This document shows positions 22,289-34,200 of a stretch of DNA of 64,000 bases, piece after piece. How positions within the stretch are numbered: the stretch's first letter is position 1; each line of letters starts with the position of its first letter. Under the pieces are notes generated by a model. It saw only the letters and a program-made list of their open reading frames with translations, was not told the DNA's origin and made no database searches. The position numbers and the translations under genes are program-made. This stretch comes from Corbicula japonica (lineage: Eukaryota; Mollusca; Bivalvia; Venerida; Cyrenidae), in NCBI GenBank assembly GCA_038501625.1, contig JAZAYU010000697.1, positions 1 through 64,000 of the forward strand, read 5' to 3'.

Positions 22289-25200
22289 GTCTTCGTGCTT
22301 TTTCGATTCAATTCTTATAATCAACACTCAATTTCTTCTCATTAAAGAATTTGTAATATTATGGCAATTTTATTATGTTCCTTTTGAATTTACAGATATT
22401 TTTACGAATAACGTGGAGACACAATATAGTCTTTTACTTTATTTTATATACAAATTTCCAAAGAAATCAATCTCCGAGAAGTACCTTGTTGCAATAGTGA
22501 ATTTAAACTAAATATGTATTAAAAAAAAATTATCGGCGATAAAACTTGCAAAAGGTTTTCCTTAATTCGTGGTACCGATTACCCTATTTAAAAAGTTTTT
22601 CTGTTATATAATGTTGTAAGGGTTAATGAATAGGAGTTTATGAATAATGGTGAGCTTACGCTGGAAACCGAACCAGTACGGCGACATTGCGCAGCCACTG
22701 CTCTCTTTTCCTCTTTGCTGCATGTTGACTTATTGGGGAGACCGTAGGCCTATTGTACAAGTGTTGATGTTCCTGATATTCCTGTTTTTGTTTTTTAATC
22801 CATAATCATAATTTCTAAACAGGAAAGAATTAAATTCAAGGCTTCAAATAAAGTTAAGCATGTTTAAGATCAAAATTCTAATTATGTTCAGAACAAAAAT
22901 AACTAATATGTTTTGCTTTTCAAATCGTTCTTAATATGTAAACTGATTTGGCAGCTTCAAAGAAAATCATTCAGCATAACGACAGACATGGAGATCGAGG
23001 TATGTAATGCGGAACTTGCACGTGTCATCAAGAAAATCGAAGAAATTGAATCCAGAACAGAACAAGAAGATTTCAATCCAGAAACCTGCAAAGCTGTGGT
23101 GGATAGGCAGACGCAGGTCGGTTGATATTACACAAAAGGCATAATGTTAACTTAAGCTGTGTAATAACTATAGTACGCTAATATATCTCAAGAACTCATT
23201 GACCCAGAGTCTTCAAACTTCTTATTATATACCCATTAATGATTTTAGCATAGGGCAGCGTTAATCCGCAAAATTGATACAACTAGTCAGATTAGAAATT
23301 CAGAATTGGACAATGTCCTTTTCCAATTCTTTATTTTGCAGCTTCTCGTTTTCTATGTGACGTTATATAGGCCTACTACGTAACACTATGTTGTCGTAAT
23401 TTTCCGGCACATAACGAACTCTAAAATAGGAAATTTCCGTCGCAGTTTTACAACCGTCAACCGTTACGAAATGTTTACGTCATTTATAAATTTTCTACGC
23501 CGTTCATAAATTTACTATCGCGTTATTAATTTTATTTCTGCTATTATGTAAACCACGTTGTTGACTAAAATTTTGTTGTTTAGTTTTTTTTTAATTTGTT
23601 TTGAGCGAGAAGGGTATATAATAAAAGGAACATTATGACAATATGTATTCTGTGGTTTCGTATTATTTCTCGTTTGCTAATGTAAACCACATTACGCTCA
23701 ACCTTCGGTCTCGCGTGATATCGTTTACATGTACATACCCAACTCGAAAAATACGAATGCATACTGTTAAAATATTCCATATATTTATAATGATGAGACT
23801 CCTGGAGTATTGACCAGTATTGTTTTGGTGTCGCTGGATTAACGGTCAAGGTCAAAGACTCCGTAGAGGTCAAATTCATTTCTGGTAAATATCTTAAGAG
23901 CTCTTTTTCATATAGTCTTCACAGTTTTAAGAATGATTAGATTCCTTCAGTAGGTGATCTCAATTGCCTTTTAGGATTACTGGGTCAAATGTCAAGGAAA
24001 GAACCAGTGGTCATGAGACTTAAATATGTCTCTGCTCAATATTTTATAGCTCTTTAATCGGATAGATCCAATTATATTATAGACAATCTTCATATCATAG
24101 CAGATAAAATTGCTAATAACCAAAATGGTATCATTTCTAACATATATCGTAATCTAACGATCTAATACATGTATAGATCTGGGTAGGAGAACGTTGCGCT
24201 TTAAGCAACTTTTTCACCAATATTGTAAATCGTGTATACACACCGTTCAACCCGATAAGGTGAATGCCGTGGGTAAGACGACGGCAGTTGCTTGTGTACA
24301 TGAACGTTTTTCGGCGAAACTGAGTATTGGCGTGATTTTTACATTTTCCCGCAATATCTTAGCAGACAAAAATATACATATTGATTCCCTGTTTGTTAAG
24401 GACGCTACTGACGAAATCTTGACGCACACATGATATTATTTACAGAGAAATTGCAGAAAAAGTGTGCAATTTTTTGACAAAATATGTCATTTGACGAATC
24501 GGTTTCAAATATCCTTTTTTATTACCAAATCTGAAATATTTGAAATATTCCATGATAAAGTTCAATTATTTCCCTGTAATTATTTGAAACCACAGCTTCC
24601 AATTCGCTTTCTCTAGAAAGATATTTATTTTTAAAGTTGGTACGTAGTGGTGATTTTGGTAATGACAACGGCCGTTAACACTAAAATATTGGTACAGTTG
24701 AATGCAGTTTCGTCAGTGGATTGGATAACGTTAACGGCCGTCAAGTGAACTTATTTTCAACGTCGCTGTTGTCTGCTTTACATGTATGCATAAAGTGTAT
24801 CAGACTCTAGTGTTAACAAATCTAGGCTACTCCTTGTTGTGTTTAGATCAAGATAAATATTGAAAAGTATGTTTACCTAAAGAAAAACATTTATAACAAA
24901 ACACGGTTGTATATTTTACCTTACGTTTTGTTGTTGATACAATTTTAGAATTGAAATAATTTTAAGTTTTCAATTATTTCGTACACTTGTCAAAAGAGAA
25001 TTACAAGCGTCTGTACACATTCAAATGCAATACAATATAATATTTTATCTAACTTTGTACAAATCCTTATATCATTTACTATGAACTTCACGAACTTGAA
25101 ATTTCATGCACTTGCACAGCCGCCTGCAGACGAGAAAAAATGTTCCACCGATTATTATTTCAGCTCGAACTTCCCAGCAAGCACAGGTATATCGGGCCAA

Positions 25201-28200
25201 TATAGGCTTGCTGATATTAGTTTATGTTATTGGTCCGATATATTCCCGATATAAGCATCCAACTGTATATTGCAATTATATAGTGAAAATATGTTCCGTT
25301 CTATATTTTATTGATATTTGCCATATTTTCCGTCAAATTTTAGCGTCAATTGCTCATACTTATTCTCATTTTAAAAAGTCGGATCTTTCAATATCGGCCC
25401 AATTGCAGTGTGATATACGAACGTACATCCAAAAATCGACAACTCTGCGGGGAGGGTGTCAGATACAGAAATGAAGAAGACACGTTGGAAACCGGTAATT
25501 TTATGTTCTATATTTATTTTTAAAATTCGATCTGGTAAAAAATTTAATATTGAGAAATTATTCGGACAAAAATGTTTAATTTTTGATTAGTTTATTCTCT
25601 TTATTCACTTCGGGACTAGCTGCGACGTATGCAAAACGAAATTTAAAATCGCGATACTTTCAGTGATACACTCGGTAATTGCCAGTAAGCTTTGAAATTT
25701 TACTAAATCATTTATTGTAGTTCCTATTTTCAGTCATTTTTCTTTCCGTTTTATTATGTTACTTTTGCAGTAAATGTGCTGGCACATCAGTTCACAACTG
25801 TCCCAATTTTTCGCGACTTTGTTCTATGCAAAATCAAAATATGATTAGATAAAGTTTATTAAACGATTAAAGATTTTAGATGAGCGAAGTAAAAGGATCA
25901 CATTTTATCTGATTTTTTGAATCATTGTGTAAATTTTTGCAAGAAATACTGTGCAGGGGAAAATGCTCTTTTCTAGAGCCGATACTGAAATTTTGATGCC
26001 AAGTCGATATAAAAATCTGATGATGGGTCGATATAAAAATCTGATGATGGGTCGATATAAAAATCTGATGATGGGTCGATATAAAAATCTGATGACGGGC
26101 CAATATAAAAATCTGATGATGGGCCGATGTCGATTTTATCTATGAACAATATCGGCTAGATGTCGGAAAGTATGTTGGGCCGGTATTACATCAACTTTGC
26201 AAGGCCGATTGTGGGCCGATATCTATTTCTGATGATGGGCCGATATTGAAGACATTATCGGTCCAATGTTGGCTCGATATATAATGCTTGCTGGGTTTAT
26301 CTGGGGACGAACCATACAGAATACGTAATATTAATGATTTAAAATTCGGAAATAAATGTTATTATTCTTCATTTTCATTTAGTAGCCATTACTGTTTAAG
26401 AATACTTGAAGCGCAGGCGGTGTTGATTTAGTTCTGATTGATAAATGAAATGATATAGACAACGAATGTAAGTAAAATTCAACTCAGAACGAAGTATTTT
26501 AAGTTCTTTTGCTTCGTATTTGTAACAGACGAAAAACAACTATTCTTATGCGACTAAGTTTATATACTTAAAGAAATTAGAAACGCAACTTTTTTTAACA
26601 AGAAATACATTTCATGTTAAAAGAAGTTGCGTTTCTAATTTCTTCAAGTACATATAATAGAGTAAAAGAAACTAAAAACGCAACTTCTTTAATCACGAAA
26701 TGTATTTTGTGTTTAAAGAAGTTGCGTATCTAATTTCTTTTAGTATATATCATTATCGTAGCATCTGCTTCGGTGACAATACGGCTATGAGGACAGGGTC
26801 AAATCTTTAGAATATAGTCTAGATATAAGGAGTCGTAATCTCTGTCAGATCAAACTCAATTTGTAAAACAGTAAAACCATCGGTCAAATCACGATGCAAT
26901 AAAAACATTTAATTATGTTCTCAAGAAAAGTGTTAATCATTGTAGAGACAAACCTAGTTTTCACTTGACGGCCGTTAACGTTATCCAATCCACTGACGAA
27001 ACTGCATTCAACTGTACCAATTTTTTAGTGTTAACGGCCGTTGTCGTTACCAAAATCATCACGATGTACCAAGTTTAAAAGTAAATATCTTTCTAGAGAA
27101 AGCGAATTGGAAGCTGTGGTTTTAAATAATTACAGGGAAATAATTGAAATTTATCATGGAATATTTCAAATGTTTCAGATTTGGTAATAAAAAAGGATAT
27201 TTGCGACCGATTCGTCAAATGACATATTTTGTAAAAAAAAATTGCACACTTTTTCTGCAATTTCTCTGTAATTAATATCCTGTGTGCGTCAAGATTTCGT
27301 CAAAAGAGTCCTTAACAAACAGGGAATCAATACGTATATTTTTGTCTGCTAAGATATTGCGGGAAAATGTAAAAATCACGCCAATACTTAGTTTCGCCGA
27401 AAAATGTTTATGTACACAAGCAACTGCCGTCGTCTTACCCACGGCATTCACCTTATCGGGTTGAACGGTGTGGTATAGTAATGTCAGATAAATGTTTATA
27501 ATAAATAACCATTGTTCTAAGGAGTGCAATCCGATAAGATGAAAAAAATATAAAATCAGATTTTTGAAACCTTATATTGGCTTCTGTTTTCACTGGGACA
27601 GTCATGTAACAGCTGCCCTGTACCAAATAGTGGGTACCCTGTGGCAGTCCGCCTTATGGCGACCAGTTAAGCAACGAAAAGGTATGTGCTATTTTGTTTC
27701 CTATGTGTATACATATTGTAAGGTATAGACTTGTATACTTGGATCATATAATGAAAACGATTTTTGATTGATTAAATGATTGCTTGCTTTATTGCCGGTA
27801 TGTTCGTTTGACCCTGTAATTGATAAAAATAAATGACCTTATTGGCTATCTCAAATTTAAAGCGAGAGCGACGACTGATTTCGGCTTTTTATTCTATGAC
27901 AACTTTGTTGTTCTCGTAATATGTGACATCCATCTGAAGCGCCTCTAATTGCCTATCTTGAGGTATAACTATTAAACTGAACATTTTTTTTGTTTTTAAG
28001 AAAATGCGATTCAAACAAATTGTTGTTGATACCCTGTACCGCCCCTCGGATTATAAGAGGGTACCTTGTATATCCGTTGGATTTGTGTCGAAAAAGGTAC
28101 CCCGTATGGTCTACTTTTCCATGAAAACAGCTACCCTGTAGAACTTATTACTTTTTCTTTGTATGACCATTGTGTACGTGGCATATTGTATATCTATAAA

Positions 28201-31200
28201 TGTTATCTTTACCACTGGCCGTTACTATATGCAGCCGGCAACGCTGAAGTTGTGTTTTTGTTCATTGTGCCATGTTATCGTTACAAATAATCCTTTTTAA
28301 ACTTAAGTTCTCTCTTCCTCTCTATTATTAAACTATTAAAGGCCGATGAACCAGGTGTTCAATGAAAACATTTTATCCTGAGTCGGCGGGCGGGCGGGCG
28401 GGCGGGTGTCCACTCAATAACTTGAGTTTGCTTTTGCCTACGGCAAACTTTGTGTGTGGGTAGGTTTTTTTAAGACTACACAAGGACTGCTACCCAGATG
28501 TGATACAGGTAAATGACTACTGGTGGGCGGTATTACCGGTATATTGCGATTTGAGTCCTTGGCGATACGCTGTTTCGGTATGGTCTCCTGATAACGGTAT
28601 GCTCGGGAGAATTCGTAAAAGTCCATAAATTGTAGCCAAATTATTAAAATTGTTGAACGTTACTTTAAACACGTTAATTACTCTTTCTTGCTTTACATAC
28701 GTTTAAATGTCGATAATTATAACCAGATCTCTGAATAATACGGCAATACCGGTAATAACTTTTTTGTCAAATTTATCATTACATCGCAACTGGGAGACAC
28801 GTCGGGCGAATCGTAAAGATCCAAAAGGAAAAGCTCCAGTTTGGAATTATTTTGGTCTAAAAAAGTTCAAATCCTCTCAGACTTTTTTAGAATATAGGAA
28901 AAAGTAGCTGGTTGTTTTACTTGTAAAGCTACGGTCAAGTGGTCGGGCGGAACTACACATTTAACAACTCATTTGCGAAGACCAATCAAATATTGTCGTC
29001 TGCAAAAAAAGGTTGCATGTTGGCCCTCTGTAGAAAACACTGTTTCTCTTGAACGTAAGCGGAAAGTTCAGCAATCATTAGGTCATGCTATGTTTGGGCT
29101 AAAGAAATCTAGTCACTAAAACCCCAATTTGTTTCGAAGATAACTGTAACAACTGTTCTACAATACTCATCTAGTTAATTACGTTTCATTAACCAATGGT
29201 TAACTTCGAACGCATGTGTAAGATCGCAAAAATATACCGCGGTACGTATCGTGATATGGCAGGCCCGTACTGCGATATATTGCGGAACGCTTTAAGCCGC
29301 GATACCCATCCCTATGAATGACACTGTTGCTAAAAATAGAAATTCAGGCCCAACGTAATAAATTGAATTATCTGTGTACTTTTGACACCAAACTTGATGT
29401 GTGGGTAGCTTGAATCAAGATGCATCTTTTGATTCTATATTCGGTCGTTGAAAACCTAGGTCCAAGATCATAAAACTCAGTTTGGAGCCCAGTCTCAAAT
29501 CTCAAGCATCAGTCATTCAGATGCTTTAGATTTAAGACTGATCTTTAGTTTTATTGTTATAATCCCCGGCCCTGGTTTCGTCGCATTGCAGAGCTCTTCT
29601 TTAAAATATGCAAACATAACCTTTTTTATTAAAATCTATTTATTGTAAGAATTTCAATGGTAACGTGAAATCTCCGAAGATTTGGGGTACACGTACAACA
29701 TTGACGTTTGTCTATATCCTATAATAGGCCTCAAGATTATAAAACTGAGAATGGAAACCGCTCTCAAATCTCAAGGATCTGATTGGCTGAAATGTCGACT
29801 AGTCGCTTTGTCAGCCAATTCGATGCTTGAGATGTGAGACTGGGTTTAAATCAGTTTTATAATCTTCAGCGCTGATTCTCAAAAACAAGATATTTATTAA
29901 ACCATCTGATAAAAAAACCTGAATAGTATTAGAAAGATACGAACTGGTATACCAAACCTACTATTAGAAAATAGGCTGCTATAACATTATGACACCGCAG
30001 AAAGGAAATTTACTGTTCAGTTATTACTTGGTGTATAAATCACTTCATCATCATCATCATATGAACATATCTTGGAAATACATGCTGTTTAGTATTTAAT
30101 TCTATATCCATGAAAGGCCTTTTTGCCCCGTCAGTTGTAACTCGAAATCAGCACCAGAACCATTTAAATTCTCCTTGACGGAGTCAGAAGCAAATGGTCT
30201 AAGACGCTGACATCATTTATGATTTCATCCTTGCCGATAGCGATAGAGTATTATGCTGTAAATTACAAGATTCATTAATTTCAACTATACTGTATGTTCG
30301 CTTCATAACTATTAACATTATTGTTAAACATAACACTTCAGGACCTCAAATTTAGTCCAGTTTTTTCTAAAAAGTTAAATTTCCTGTGGAATTTCATTGT
30401 TGCATCTGTATAACTAAGACACTATACGGGTGCGTTTGATTTAACTTATTAATCGACAAAATAACAACGGACCACATTCTGTGGAAAAGGTAGGTATATT
30501 AAAACACAAACATTACAGATTTTATAGGAATTCAATTATGAATCATATTGTATTTATTTTGCTCTGACTACAATAATACTTTAAAAACAGTAAAACATAG
30601 TTCTACAGGGTGCTGTTTTCATAGAAAAGTAGACCATACGGGCTATTTTTTTCGACACAAATCCAACGGCTATACAAGGTACCCTCTTATAATCCGAGGA
30701 GCGGTACAGGGTATCAACAAAAATTTGTTTGAATCGCAACAAAATAAGTGTTCAGTTTAATAGTTATACCACAAGATAGGCAATTAGAGGCGCTTCAAAG
30801 AGATATCACATATTAAAAGAACAACTAAGTTGTCATAGAATAAAAAGCCGAAATCATCATCATATGAACATATCTTGGAAATACACTTCAAATTTGAAAT
30901 AGCCAATAAGGTAATTTATTTTTATCAATAACATGGTCAAACGGACACACCGGCAATAAAGCAAGCAATCATTTTATCAAGCAACAATCCTTTTCATTAT
31001 TTGACCCAAGTATACCAGTCTATACCCTACAATATGTATACCAATTGGAACAAAATAGGACATACCGTTTCGTTGCTTAACTGGTCGCCATCTTGCGGAC
31101 TGCCACGGGGTACCAACTATTTGGTACAGGACAACTGTTACACGACAGTGAGACTACTTTTGCAACGTAAAAAAATGTTTTGTAATAACAAACAACTTTA

Positions 31201-34200
31201 CTATTAAATGTATTAATGTTGCTTAATCATAATTACAACGTTTCTTCTTACCATGTATTTTACTAAACAATGTTTTACACATGTGAAGCGAAAGCAAAAA
31301 CATTTTTTTCCAAACTCTAAGATCAAACTGGGACTTTAAGTATGTCAGGCATTATTTCATTCTGCCCAAAAGTGGTTCATGAAAATTGCGTACGATATAA
31401 AATGTAAGTCTAAATAGTGCTAACAGGCTGCTGAAAGTCGGAAATGAATTAACAAATATTAAATGAAGAAATCAGCAACGTTTCTAAACCCATAAATATA
31501 AAAACGAAATATGTCGCTCCATTACAAATGATAAATTAAATTAGAATTCTTTATTTAGTTTACAACTGACGAGGAACGCCGATACCTAACTAAGCTGAGA
31601 GATCATATTCGAACAATTAAGGATAGAATGAAAGAAGATCGTATTATGACAGGTATTATGACGCTATTGTTATTCAATAAAAGACGATAAAATAGTCAGG
31701 AACAGCCGCTCTAGAAATATTTATGTGATCAAATATTAGAGAAAAAAGTATATTGCACTTTAAACAGTTCTTAAAATTATATTTGAGCCATTTTTATTTT
31801 CGCAAAATATTTTCAATTTCCAAACTGTTAATCGTTTTATTTGACTAATACATCAAATGCACGTTGCCCAAATAACACGTAAAGAATCTTAGTTTTTATA
31901 TTGTTTGTTGTTTTTGTTTAATTTCCAGCCATGTTACAATGGACAAGTAAGGCAAAACCAATACATTTCGAAAGTGATCTGGATTTAAAAGAACTTGTGG
32001 AATCAGACGAGATATTGGCGCCAGTGTTGACGGTAATAGTTATACCTGGTTATTATCTCCTGCCGCGTTGAGGATATAGGGATGGTCTTCGTCCATCCGT
32101 CCGTCCGTCCGTTCTTTCCGATCGTACGTCTGTGTGTATGCGTGCATATTTCCTGTCCGGTCCAATCCCTGAAAGGTATTTTATGAAACTTTATTCAAAT
32201 GTTCACCAATCAAGACGATGTGCAGAACCCATGTTTCAACCTCGCTGGATCAAGGTCAAGATCACAAACGGTGTTTAGAGATTTGAACCTTGTATTTCGT
32301 GTGCGGTCCATATCTTCTAAACCCCTGGAAGAATTTCATGAAACTTTGACCAAATGTTCAGCTCATCGAGACTTTGTGCAGAACCAATGTTTCTAACCGG
32401 CCGGCTCAAGATCAAGGTCACCAGTGGCGTTTGAAGATTTCAACCATGCATTTTGTTTCTAGAGGCAATGTACAAAACCTATGTTTTAGCAATGCTGGCT
32501 CAAGGTCAAGGTCACAAGTGTGGTTCAGGTTTGAGTCATGTATTGGCTGTCCATTTCATATCTTATAAACTTATTGAAGGAATTTATAAAACTTGTCAAA
32601 TGTTTCAGCATCATTAACAAACAACTGATTTGTAAACGTTAAATAATATAATGAAATTAATGAAGGTAATTTATATTGACCTCGTGACTCTCGTGATTTC
32701 CCTTAACAATTTATAATTCAAAATAATATAAATGACACAGGTACAAGAGCCAGAAAATATGTTTAGCCCGCGGGTTTCTGCCGTGAAAAACAGTCTTTGA
32801 CAATTTAATATAAATAATGTTTAAATTGAAGAATTTGTCTCCGATGTAACACGATTGTCACTAGTCCCTTAAGTTCGTTTACTCGTAACACTGCGGTTTT
32901 CGTTCACGAAACGTGTAAAAGACCAATTGGTTCGGCTGTTAATTTGTTGAAACTTCGTACCAGAGGATGTGGCTGTACACTTTAGGTTTCTGATTAATGG
33001 ATTCATCCCGATCAAGGTTCGACAATCCTGGTTCTTTTATTTAGCAAAAACGTATTAAGATTGAAAAATGCATAACCTTTCATCAGTGAAAAGTTTAAAA
33101 CATTTAAATTTTCATTTTTACATAACTTAATCGTACCTCTCACGCCTCCTAGCCCCTGGCTGCGCGCAATTCTACTGTAACAGAAGAAAACTGAAAAGCA
33201 TGAGATTTCCGCTGAAATATTGAAACCGGCCATTTAAAAACGGACAAAAATAGTCGAAATGTGAAACATAAATATGTTGTAAAAGTACTATCAAAAATCA
33301 TCGTGCTCATTGACCTTCATAAAACGTTACTATAATAAACATTGTTTACATGACACAAACGAATAACTTTCTCTTTACTATTTGAAGTTATCACGTCGTT
33401 TTCCTTTGTAGGAACTTCGGTGCTTAGACGACCCATACGTTGCACGAAATCTGTTATTCAGAACATCCACTTTGACGAGAAAAATTAAGCATGTCCTGGA
33501 ATTGATGGGCCAAGATGATCTTTCGGCTCGTTTAGAAAATATTATCGAAGCAAGCGAAGAAACTTCTTTTCAAACGACTACTGATCAAATGAAAAACGCA
33601 CATGATATGAACGCTATCGATAGTTCCGAAAATGCTTTGATGTTTGTCGCGGGTAAATAACTATATTTTTATTATTTATAACACAATGCTTATTTTCTGT
33701 TGTTTGAGTTGTAAATATCTCATTGCATGTAATTGTATTTTTTCTATGTATGACGATGAGCTTGTATGCTTAAGTCAAAGTAAAATGTATGTTCTGTTCT
33801 GTTCTGTTTATGCACAATTATTATATATCACTCTACTATCTATACTTCACTATAGGCATTTTGAAACTCAAAGAAAAAAACGTATATGTAAATTATGTTC
33901 TATTAACATGATAGAAACAGAATATCATTTTTTATTATGCTGTCCGTTGCATCGAGATGTTCGTGAAAGGTATTTTGGAATTATAACATGACCGTCTCTT
34001 AATAAATTTATTTCAATAATGTCGTCTACTCATAAGAAAAGAGTTATAAATTTAACAAAATATATTAATGAATGTAATAAATTGAGAAATGAAACCCTTG
34101 AAGAAAATTCTTCCACCTCACCGTTTTGTATTGTATTTGAATTATTTCAAGCGATGTGTGAAATGCTGTATGTTTGTCTGTCTTTCACAATGTAAATTTG

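Larger units (their letters stand above)
24239..27472. mobile_element. 3.2-kb DNA element with ~511-bp terminal inverted repeats and GTATA target duplication
   Basis: The left arm 24239-24749 and right arm 26960-27472 are near-identical in reverse complement. The outermost bases are CACACCGTTCAA on both ends, and GTATA flanks directly at 24234-24238 and 27473-27477. The interior has no transposase, so it is non-autonomous. A 5-bp duplication and CAC ends resemble Transib/RAG-type transposition, but the class cannot be fixed from this alone. It contains a nested element (25173-26295) and two hairpin MITEs. Confidence 0.85.
27591..31150. mobile_element. 3.56-kb element with ~560-bp terminal inverted repeats
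   Basis: The left arm (about 27601-28160) and right arm (30585-31146) match in reverse complement over most of their length: CTGTACC...GGTACC, CCTCTAATTGCCTATCTTG, TTATAAGAGGGTACCTTGTA, TGGTCTACTTTTC. No transposase is seen inside, so it is non-autonomous. Outer ends look like CACTG but alignment gaps hide any target duplication. Confidence 0.75.

Noticed and set aside
25106..25474. 122-codon frame inside the first long-TIR element
   Set aside because: It crosses the border of the nested CCCAGCAAGCA element and has no recognisable motif.
25995..26130. Regular 24-bp repeats considered as a CRISPR-like array
   Set aside because: Units are contiguous with no unique spacers, the context is eukaryotic, and they sit in a MITE.
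33644..33850. Extension of exon 7 past 33652
   Set aside because: The good GTAAAT donor and the fit of exon 8 in phase 1 favour splicing; the longer frame leads into a LINE remnant.
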